From contig JAJLRJ010000008.1 in NCBI GenBank assembly GCA_024195265.1, positions 9,691,501 to 9,755,500 of the forward strand: 64,000 bases of DNA, given 5' to 3'. Positions within the stretch are counted from its first letter, which is position 1, and each line of letters starts with the position of its first letter. This DNA comes from Dendrophyllia cribrosa. Its lineage: Eukaryota > Cnidaria > Anthozoa > Scleractinia > Dendrophylliidae. Position numbers and translations under genes: made by a program. Shown here in pieces: positions 57,700 through 64,000 of the stretch. The notes under the pieces are model-generated. The model made no database searches and was not told where the DNA came from. It saw only the letters and a program-made list of their open reading frames with translations.

Positions 57700-57874
57700 C
57701 GTAGCATATTTTGGATTGGTGGGGCTAGCTCGCGCATACAATTAGCACAACGAGCGCCGAAGGCGCGAGCTTATCTAGGGGGGTCCGGGGGTATGCCTCC
57801 CCGGAAAATTTTTAAATTTAGAGCTTCTGAAATTACCGGAAGTGCGTTTATTTCTATCAATCCTACGAAACTTT
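57700..57874. repeat. G/C palindromic dispersed repeat
   Basis: CTAGGGGGGTCCGGGGGTAT and GCCTCCCCGGAAAATTTT form a short stem; a related motif is at 44700-44740. Non-coding. Confidence 0.45.
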
Positions 57875-58738
57875 AGTAGTAGTAGGTGATTAGATTTAAG
57901 CCCCGCGAATGGATTCCCCTGGATTCCCTGGATTCCCCTCATTAGCTATGCTTAGTCATGACGTCACAATATGCCTTCCCGCATACTAATTTGGATTTCC
58001 TGAATACTAATAAACGGAATCCCTTTTCATGACGTTAACTACCTATACCTTTTGTGTTATTCTGAAACAATAGAAACAATAGGTTTGCCCAAACGTGCCC
58101 GCATTATTCCAACTCTCTTCAAAACTTAACACAGATATACTTTACAGACATAGAGCAAAACAACATGCCTTGACCAGGACTCGAACCTGGGTTACTGCGG
58201 CCACAACGCAGTGTCTTAACCACTAGACCATCAAAGCTGTGGATATTATAACCGGATAAAACTAATTAGAGGTTTCCGAAACATTCAAGTTTGGAAGCAA
58301 TAAAATTGCACAGTATAAAAACCGCTTCTTATTCGTATTTACCGCAACATTCTTATAGCCGCTTCATCGCTAGCCTCTATGTCGATTTTCAGTTTCCCAG
58401 CCATTTCCAACTTTAAGTTTTAATTTCTTTAACCGTAGCTTCAAAGTTCAAACTTTTAATTATGCGAACTTACACTGAACCAAATTTGCATGAAAAATTA
58501 GCACCTCGGAAAAATTAACAAAGCAACCAATAACATACGCGTGCTAAACAATAAACCCACACTTTGTTTAAGGTCAAACTATATTTATTGATAACAAACA
58601 ATTTCATAATTATACAGACAATTTAAAAGCTTAGTTGGAAAGGAACAGACAGAGTTGATTTATTCTTTTTCATCGGGTTTATACAAAGTGCTCTTTGATT
58701 CCCTTGGTTTTCTGTGTCTCACCGCACTGCAATCATCG
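57875..58738 (-). repeat. Left 864-bp inverted repeat
   Basis: Inverse of 62045-62908. Differences seen: GAATAC versus GCATAC in the inverse near 57991-57996 and an A/T change near 58145. It contains tRNA-His, polyadenylation signals and a mirrored copy of the last 26 codons of the 286-residue protein gene. Confidence 0.93.
58166..58237 (-). tRNA. tRNA-His (GTG), left inverted repeat
   Basis: 72 nt on the minus strand, identical to the right copy. Acceptor stem GCTTTGA/TCAAGGC (one G-T pair), D arm GTCT/AGAC, anticodon arm CTGCG-TTGTGGC-CGCAG with anticodon GTG, T arm CCAGG-TTCGAGT-CCTGG, discriminator A, no encoded CCA, no intron. Internal promoter boxes TGGTCTAGTGG and GGTTCGAGTCC are intact. 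Transcription runs outward, toward the element's end. Confidence 0.9.
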
Positions 58739-58829
58739 TTTCGGATGAAATTAATCCTCTTGATTCTTAGAATGCTTGTAAGGTTCAGCTCTATTTCTGT
58801 AACGCCGCGATCGCCTTTTAGGTTTATCA

Positions 58830-60071
58830 TCACCAACATCTAAGTAATTTACTAATTGGATGCGAGGGTGTTTGTACTGTGGGGGGAGGGGTCAAGACGG
58901 CTACATTTAAAGGTAGTGGCGTTACTGCGGAAGTTTCTTGTATGGTGGGCGCTGGGGAGGGTGTCGCGATAAATGGATTTAAGGGTGTAGAGGTTGTCAC
59001 CGCTGTTACTGCTGTGGGTTCTTGTATAATGGTGGGTAAATTAGCTTCCGGATGACTTGCAAAACTTCTTTTCATTTCATCAGACTGTTGACGTCTTCCA
59101 TTCAATTGATGTTTAAACGTCAGATATCTGTTTTGCAGCTCAAGGTACTGTTTGGCTTTGTCATATTCCCCAAGGTCTGTACGAGAGAGAAGGCTGTCCA
59201 TTCTGTCCTGTAGTCCTTGCATGGCTGAGACAACTGGAGATGTCGAAAGGTTCTGTTGTCTGAGATACTTTAGTAGCTCCTGAGAAATATTGTCTTGTAC
59301 CCCTGTTTGATTAAACTGTTCTTCACCGGGTAGTACATTCGTTCGCAGTCTACAATTATCTTGTGTAGTTGTTTTTAAATCCACCAGGAGATAACCATAG
59401 GGTCTTCGTACAGCCTCTTCGTACTGGTTTATAAAGAAAGCCGTTTGCCCAGGATACATTTGCTTGGCTAGAGTCAAAATTTGCAGTTTGTCTCTGGGAT
59501 TCTTGAAAAGGACCAAGTAGTGACTGTTTAAACTGATGCTTCGGCTTTCCTTTCCCTGATGAAATAGATTCTGTACGATATAAATGACACTCAGGTTGCG
59601 GTGATGAGAACCTCGTGTAAAAAGGTTTACTATTCGTTTGTCTTTGCCGGCGTCAATCATCTGATCGTCAAAGACGATTAAGTTCCGTTTGTTGACATCG
59701 AAATAGGAATCGTGTTCTAACGCGGGAGGAATACCTTTGACAAATTCAATTTGTGGTATTGTGACTAGCATTTGTATGTACGCGGGCTGCCATTGTGAAT
59801 AACACCAGACAATCCTCTCGGGTGGTGGGTTTATCACGTCTGAGGCCTGTTGTAACAGTGATTGAACCCAAAACGTTTTCCCCGAACCGGTCATCCCTGC
59901 AACCATACAAGTAAAAGGGTGCTCGAAGTGAAACCGCTGACACTTTTGTGTAGAAATCGGCATTGCTTTAAATGGAGTGAAAGTAGGACTGGTGTGTTTG
60001 TTGGTCATGTGTCTTTGCATATTATCTTTCCTGCTAAATGTCTTCTCACAAACGGGACAGGACAAATTCAT
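58830..60071 (-). CDS. C2H2-tagged packaging-type ATPase (FtsK/HerA, A32-like)
   Basis: 413 codons from ATG at 60071. Residues about 5-27 form a C2H2 finger (CPVCEKTFSRKDNMQRHM then TNKH). The ATPase core follows: Walker A GMTGSGKTFW (about residues 59-68) and Walker B LIVFDDQM (about 131-138), then TRGSHHRNLSVIYIVQN, a sensor-like segment. The C-terminal third is Gln/Pro/Thr-rich and likely disordered, ending just inside the left inverted repeat boundary. Such ATPases drive DNA packaging in nucleocytoplasmic and Maverick-type viruses; the N-terminal finger may bind the element's DNA (inference). It is divergent from the plus-strand genes with a TATA box about 55 bp upstream. The reading frame is intact. 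Confidence 0.85.
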   Translation of the reverse strand: MNLSCPVCEKTFSRKDNMQRHMTNKHTSPTFTPFKAMPISTQKCQRFHFEHPFTCMVAGMTGSGKTFWVQSLLQQASDVINPPPERIVWCYSQWQPAYIQMLVTIPQIEFVKGIPPALEHDSYFDVNKRNLIVFDDQMIDAGKDKRIVNLFTRGSHHRNLSVIYIVQNLFHQGKESRSISLNSHYLVLFKNPRDKLQILTLAKQMYPGQTAFFINQYEEAVRRPYGYLLVDLKTTTQDNCRLRTNVLPGEEQFNQTGVQDNISQELLKYLRQQNLSTSPVVSAMQGLQDRMDSLLSRTDLGEYDKAKQYLELQNRYLTFKHQLNGRRQQSDEMKRSFASHPEANLPTIIQEPTAVTAVTTSTPLNPFIATPSPAPTIQETSAVTPLPLNVAVLTPPPTVQTPSHPISKLLRCW

Positions 60072-60122
60072 GTCAAGTCAATGAAAGCTCAATGTGAACT
60101 GAGAAAGAGGTGAATGTTACTC

Positions 60123-60133
60123 ACTTATATAGG
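60123..60133 (-). promoter_or_regulatory. TATA box of the ATPase gene
   Basis: CCTATATAAG on the minus strand, about 55 bp upstream of the ATPase ATG and directly outside the tandem array. Confidence 0.6.
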
Positions 60134-60149
60134 CTAGCTCTTCCCCAAT

Positions 60150-60800
60150 CCTATTGTTTTCACCTCCTCCTCCTCCTCCTTCCCCTCCTCTTCAATTCTA
60201 TTGTTTTCACCCCCTCCTCCTCCTCCTCCTCCTCCTCCCCCTCCTCCTCCTCCTCCTCCTCCTCCTCAATTCTATTGTTTTCACCCCCTCCTCCTCCTCC
60301 CCCTCCTCCTCCTCCTCAATTCCATTGTTTTCACCTCCTCCTCCTCCTCCTCAATTCTATATATTGTTTTCACCTCCTCCTCCTCCTCAATTCTATATAT
60401 TGTTTTCACCTCCTCCTCCTCCTCCTCCTCCTCCTCCTCCTCAATTCCATTGTTTTCACCTCCTCCTCCTCCTCCTCAATTCTATATATTGTTTTCACCT
60501 CCTCCTCCTCCTCAATTCTATATATTGTTTTCACCCCCTCCTCCTCCTCCCCCTCCTCCTCCTCCTCAATTCCATTGTTTTCACCTCCTCCTCCTCCTCC
60601 TCAATTCTATATATTGTTTTCACCTCCTCCTCCTCCTCAATTCTATATATTGTTTTCACCTCCTCCTCCTCCTCAATTCTATATAATTATTGTTTTCACC
60701 TCCTCCTCCTCCTCCTCCTCCTCCTCCTCAATTCTATATATTGTTTTCACCTCCTCCTCCTCCTCCTCAATTGTTTATATTGTTTTCACCACCACCACCA
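60150..60800 (+). repeat. CTCC-rich tandem array between divergent genes
   Basis: About 15 units of CAATTCTATATATTGTTTTCACC with variable (TCC)n, some lacking the TATA insert (CAATTCTATTGTTTTCACC). The plus strand is strongly pyrimidine-rich. Long frames of Ser/Pro/Leu runs in all three forward frames are artefacts of the repeat. Confidence 0.92.
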
Positions 60801-60831
60801 CAACTCTATTGTTTTTTTCCTTCTATTCCAC

Positions 60832-60839
60832 GATATAAG
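60832..60839 (+). promoter_or_regulatory. TATA box of the 108-residue gene
   Basis: GATATAAG, 43 bp upstream of the ATG at 60875, at the other edge of the array. Its context (AAGACAGTAACTCAC) resembles that of the ATPase TATA box (AAGTGAGTAAC). Confidence 0.6.
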
Positions 60840-60874
60840 ACAGTAACTCACTATTCTTAGCTCATTCTACAGTT

Positions 60875-61201
60875 ATGTCTCAAGTAGTGAAGAACAACCG
60901 GGGTTTTCTACAGCTCTTAGCTAGTGGTCCCGATCATCAGCGCCAATTTCTCTTAAGGACAGCTTCTCCACAACAGGTTCACGCCTTGTTACATATTCTT
61001 TATAATGTTCTTAAGGAAAACATTCCCTGTCCTGAAACAAATAAGCGTGTTTTGTTCCGACATAAGGATGCTCTTATTAATCTGGCCAATCAAAACGTTC
61101 CTTTCAAGACAAAGAAGCAAATACTTGTACAAGAGGGTGGTGGGTTTATACAAGACTTATTGGCCCCCGTTGTTACAAGCTTGGGCGTTTTGATGCTATA
61201 A
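60875..61201 (+). CDS. Small virus-like element protein, 108 residues
   Basis: Not a named gene. MSQVVKNNRGFLQLLASG at the start, a helical middle (QQVHALLHILYNVLKENIP), a basic region (KTKKQILVQEGG) and a hydrophobic end (GFIQDLLAPVVTSLGVLML). The pattern basic-QxGGF-LLxP resembles small proteins I associate with ATPase genes in cnidarian virus-like elements; this is recollection, not a search. It might be a minor virion or membrane-active protein. The start is the first ATG after the TATA box; the next gene begins 62 bp downstream, suggesting one transcript. Confidence 0.7.
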   Translation: MSQVVKNNRGFLQLLASGPDHQRQFLLRTASPQQVHALLHILYNVLKENIPCPETNKRVLFRHKDALINLANQNVPFKTKKQILVQEGGGFIQDLLAPVVTSLGVLML

Positions 61202-61262
61202 AAGAAACTATGCATCGTTGCACTGATCATTTGAATCTTGTCTTTAACGAGTACGGAACGAT

Positions 61263-62123
61263 ATGAAGAGAAAAGTAGACTGGGATGAAGAAGAAATGGA
61301 GAGCGGAATGGAAGACACTATAACCTCCGATGAGGACAACGATGACGAGGAAGATAACGAGGAGCCAAGAATTAAAGATGTTTTAAGCAATCTTTCCAAA
61401 GCGGTGTCAAAAGAACGTGCTTCTGATTTGTTGCATAGCATGGCCGCTTCCAAAGATATCCTGTTTTGGGCACCTAGAGGCCAATTACTCCGAAATCAAC
61501 GCATAATACCCGTGACAAACATCGCAGAGCTGGTTGAGTATGTGCTACTTCCCCATAACGATGATGTAGCCCGACCCCGTGCGCTTAATACCTTTTTAGA
61601 TGGACTCGCAGAGTTGGGAATTGATAAGCGTTTAATCAAGAATAAAAAACTGTTAAGCGATCTTTTAGAGAAAGAAAAGATCTATCAAGAACAAAAAGAA
61701 TCCGACAACGAGACTTATGAAGGAGATTCAACCGACAACGAAGGGGAGGAAAGCGCTTCTGAGAACAGTCCGGCCGATGAGTCTGAAGAGAGCGACCAAG
61801 AAATTAAAAGTGATGAAGAGGATGAAGGAAATTCAACCGACAACGAAGAGGAGGAAAGCAGGAAAATAATTCAGGCAAAAAGTCAAATTCCATGTCATCA
61901 TTGCGAGAGTTCAAATGTACATGAAACCGGAGTCGTGAAATGTCCCAAATGCTTTTGGCATGATAATAAAAAGATTTGCCCCATATGCGAGCACAAGATT
62001 CCTTTGGACAAAATTAAACACGTGAAAGAAACCCTTGCTCGTTGCGATGATTGCAGTGCGGTGAGACACAGAAAACCAAGGGAATCAAAGAGCACTTTGT
62101 ATAAACCCGATGAAAAAGAATAA
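61263..62123 (+). CDS. Acidic protein with C-terminal zinc ribbons, 286 residues
   Basis: Not recognised by name. The N-terminus is very acidic (about residues 8-38), followed by a globular helical region (about 40-150: VLSNLSKAVSKERASDLLHS, ILFWAPRGQLLRNQRIIPV), a second acidic Glu/Asp/Ser-rich stretch, then four Cys pairs (CHHC, CPKC, CPIC, CDDC), consistent with two zinc ribbons. The last 26 codons lie in the right inverted repeat. The stop TAA is inside GAATAAATC, so it overlaps a polyadenylation signal. Zinc-ribbon proteins in large DNA viruses often act in transcription; a regulatory role is inference. Confidence 0.75.
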   Translation: MKRKVDWDEEEMESGMEDTITSDEDNDDEEDNEEPRIKDVLSNLSKAVSKERASDLLHSMAASKDILFWAPRGQLLRNQRIIPVTNIAELVEYVLLPHNDDVARPRALNTFLDGLAELGIDKRLIKNKKLLSDLLEKEKIYQEQKESDNETYEGDSTDNEGEESASENSPADESEESDQEIKSDEEDEGNSTDNEEEESRKIIQAKSQIPCHHCESSNVHETGVVKCPKCFWHDNKKICPICEHKIPLDKIKHVKETLARCDDCSAVRHRKPRESKSTLYKPDEKE

Positions 62124-62908
62124 ATCAACTCTGTCTGTTCCTTTCCAACTAAGCTTTTAAATTGTCTGTATAATTATGAAATTGTTTGTTATCAATAAAT
62201 ATAGTTTGACCTTAAACAAAGTGTGGGTTTATTGTTTAGCACGCGTATGTTATTGGTTGCTTTGTTAATTTTTCCGAGGTGCTAATTTTTCATGCAAATT
62301 TGGTTCAGTGTAAGTTCGCATAATTAAAAGTTTGAACTTTGAAGCTACGGTTAAAGAAATTAAAACTTAAAGTTGGAAATGGCTGGGAAACTGAAAATCG
62401 ACATAGAGGCTAGCGATGAAGCGGCTATAAGAATGTTGCGGTAAATACGAATAAGAAGCGGTTTTTATACTGTGCAATTTTATTGCTTCCAAACTTGAAT
62501 GTTTCGGAAACCTCTAATTAGTTTTATCCGGTTATAATATCCACAGCTTTGATGGTCTAGTGGTTAAGACACTGCGTTGTGGCCGCAGTAACCCAGGTTC
62601 GAGTCCTGGTCAAGGCATGTTGTTTTGCTCTATGTCTGAAAAGTATATCTGTGTTAAGTTTTGAAGAGAGTTGGAATAATGCGGGCACGTTTGGGCAAAC
62701 CTATTGTTTCTATTGTTTCAGAATAACACAAAAGGTATAGGTAGTTAACGTCATGAAAAGGGATTCCGTTTATTAGTATGCAGGAAATCCAAATTAGTAT
62801 GCGGGAAGGCATATTGTGACGTCATGACTAAGCATAGCTAATGAGGGGAATCCAGGGAATCCAGGGGAATCCATTCGCGGGGCTTAAATCTAATCACCTA
62901 CTACTACT
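62045..62908 (+). repeat. Right 864-bp inverted repeat
   Basis: Holds the 3' end of the 286-residue protein gene, AATAAA at 62119-62124 and again near 62193, tRNA-His and the element terminus. Confidence 0.93.
62546..62617 (+). tRNA. tRNA-His (GTG), right inverted repeat
   Basis: 72 nt; same cloverleaf as the left copy with intact A and B boxes. A T-run (62623-62626) six bases downstream can serve as the RNA polymerase III terminator. Confidence 0.92.
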
Positions 62909-63116
62909 AACTTTTGTCAAATTTTTATCACCATTCTGTTAGTTTTTTTGCACAAAAAACGTACATTTAAAACATAATTATAATATGGTATGACGTTCAT
63001 TCAAAGTGACAAAAGCTTAATATTAAAGCCAGTCCTTAATTTATGTTCTTTTACCATTTAAAGTGGATTTCACCAAACAGAATAAATTATCAAGAAAAAA
63101 GAAATGTCTTAAAGTT

Positions 63117-63568
63117 TTTAGCCTGCGAGCAGGCTCACTTGTTTGGGGTATCGCGCGAGTATCTTGGCGGCGAAGCCGGCGAGAAGAATGGGGCGAGGAA
63201 AAGTGAGCCTGCACGCGGGCTATTGATTTTTGAATTCACCGCGTTCGCCGAAGAACGGGGCGATCCGATTGGTTAAAAATGGCATTCTTCATGATAATAT
63301 TTTGCTATCTGCCGCGAAAATCTTCACGTGCAACTTTCTGTCATGTTTGTTTACATTTTGCTTTGCTCCTATTGGATAGTTATCTGATACAGGTCAAATG
63401 CCGACTGGACACCTCGCAAGGGGCGGAATTCAAAAATCAATAGCCCGCGTGCAGGCTCACTTTTCCTCGACCCATTCTTCTCGCCGGCTTCGCCGGCTCG
63501 CTTTGGCGGCTTCACCGCCAAGATACTCGCGCGATACCCCAAACAAGTGAGCCTGCTCGCAGGCTATA
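63117..63568. mobile_element. MITE with GCCTGCGAGCAGGCTC ends
   Basis: Left arm about 63117-63236 (TTAGCCTGCGAGCAGGCTCA ... GGGCTATTGATTTTTGAATT) is matched by its inverse at 63425-63568, which has a short extra GCCGGCTCGC-type segment. TA borders both sides. Within each arm, GCCTGCGAGCAGGC is itself a small palindrome. Confidence 0.82.
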
Positions 63569-64000
63569 AAGTTTTCGCGTTGGACCTATTTCGGGTTCAT
63601 GATATGCTAGTCCTGAGTTAGTTGGCTATATGAAGGAGGTCAGCGTCAGTAAATGATACAATGTTACGTTTGCGGCTATCATTTCGACTGACAAATTCGC
63701 TAGCCACATCAACAAGTCGCACAATGTGAGTTCTTGTCTTGTGCGTATTTAAGATTGCATTAACCTCTGTTGGGTCATCTTTGCTCGCATTCCGTTTGCA
63801 ACGCCAATTGCCCATCCACAGATGGAAACGAAACTTCGGTCGCTAACTTCTGATTGTCTAAACTTAATTGTAAAAATGCAGCAGTCAAAGAACAGATATA
63901 AAAAATAACGCGAACGCTTAGAAACATGTTGAATTTGATCGAAACACTCTGAGTAAAGACGTGATACTATAGAAATATGGGACAACAGAAAATTCGCATA
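63569..64000. other. No gene recognised at right edge
   Basis: Minus-strand frames at 63618-63815 and 63749-63985 overlap and show no motif I recognise. Confidence 0.4.

Larger units (their letters stand above)
57875..62908. mobile_element. Virus-like element with 864-bp inverted repeats (Maverick/adintovirus-like, non-autonomous)
   Basis: Begins AGTAGTAGTAGGTGATTAGA and ends with the inverse. The inverted repeats (57875-58738 and 62045-62908) are the same length with very few differences seen. AACTT flanks both sides (57870-57874, 62909-62913). It encodes a packaging-type ATPase on the minus strand, two proteins on the plus strand, and one tRNA-His gene per inverted repeat. The AG terminus, long inverted repeats and FtsK/HerA-type ATPase suggest a Maverick/Polinton or adintovirus relative, but the 5-bp duplication is shorter than the usual 6 and no DNA polymerase, integrase, protease or capsid gene is visible. 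It is thus a reduced or satellite-like element. Confidence 0.82.

Noticed and set aside
60110..60846. Three overlapping long frames rich in Ser, Pro and Leu
   Set aside because: All are translations of the CTCC tandem array in different frames; composition is forced by the repeat and all three frames are equally open.
57875..62908. Full Maverick/Polinton
   Set aside because: No family B DNA polymerase, integrase, protease or capsid frame is visible in 5 kb, so only a reduced relative can be claimed.
1..64000. CRISPR arrays, rRNA genes, bacterial operons
   Set aside because: None found; spliced genes, MITEs and LINEs show a eukaryotic genome, and tandem repeats here lack regular unique spacers.

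Overview
This window is eukaryotic, AT-rich, intron-bearing and crowded with transposable elements. Spliced genes with GT-AG junctions, a galaxin-like gene (a coral skeletal-matrix type), Penelope-like and CR1/L2-like retroelements and many short inverted-repeat elements point to a cnidarian, most likely a stony coral. The species cannot be fixed from sequence alone.

Layout. 1-1556: tandem 217-bp satellite. 1990-6961: composite element bounded by inverted arrays of a 209-bp unit. 6.96-10.3 kb: no gene, a few small repeats. 10.34-24.0 kb: nested insertions, in which a short repeat (X) contains a foldback element (Y, 10478-23371), which contains a complete 8.8-kb Mutator-like element (10687-19490, 9-bp target duplication). 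That MULE encodes a deubiquitinase (USP) plus Ulp1 protease plus MULE transposase/SWIM protein. 26.3-31.4 kb: a second copy of X, then a two-gene Tc1/mariner-IS630-like element (27353-30760) with a spliced DD34E transposase and a spliced antisense partner gene. 32.4-39.1 kb: six-exon secreted galaxin-like gene with acidic repeats and 16 cysteine repeats. 40-46.9 kb: MITEs and a 1.8-kb palindrome. 46.9-48.7 kb: decayed LINE. 49.6-51.25 kb: palindromic pair of Penelope-like endonuclease ends. 52.1-53.5 kb: polydactyl C2H2 zinc-finger gene. 57.1-57.7 kb: Penelope-like remnant. 57875-62908: 5.0-kb virus-like element with 864-bp inverted repeats, a packaging-type ATPase, two further proteins and one tRNA-His gene in each inverted repeat. 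63.1-63.6 kb: MITE.

The only clear host-type genes are the galaxin-like gene and, less certainly, the zinc-finger gene. Nearly everything else recognisable is mobile. The three most unusual systems are the MULE with two ubiquitin/SUMO-type proteases in one protein, the Tc1-like element with a tail-to-tail antisense companion gene, and the small virus-like element with tRNA-bearing inverted repeats and a tandem array between divergent TATA boxes. The window also holds both filled and empty versions of several insertion sites, so the insertion order can be read directly.
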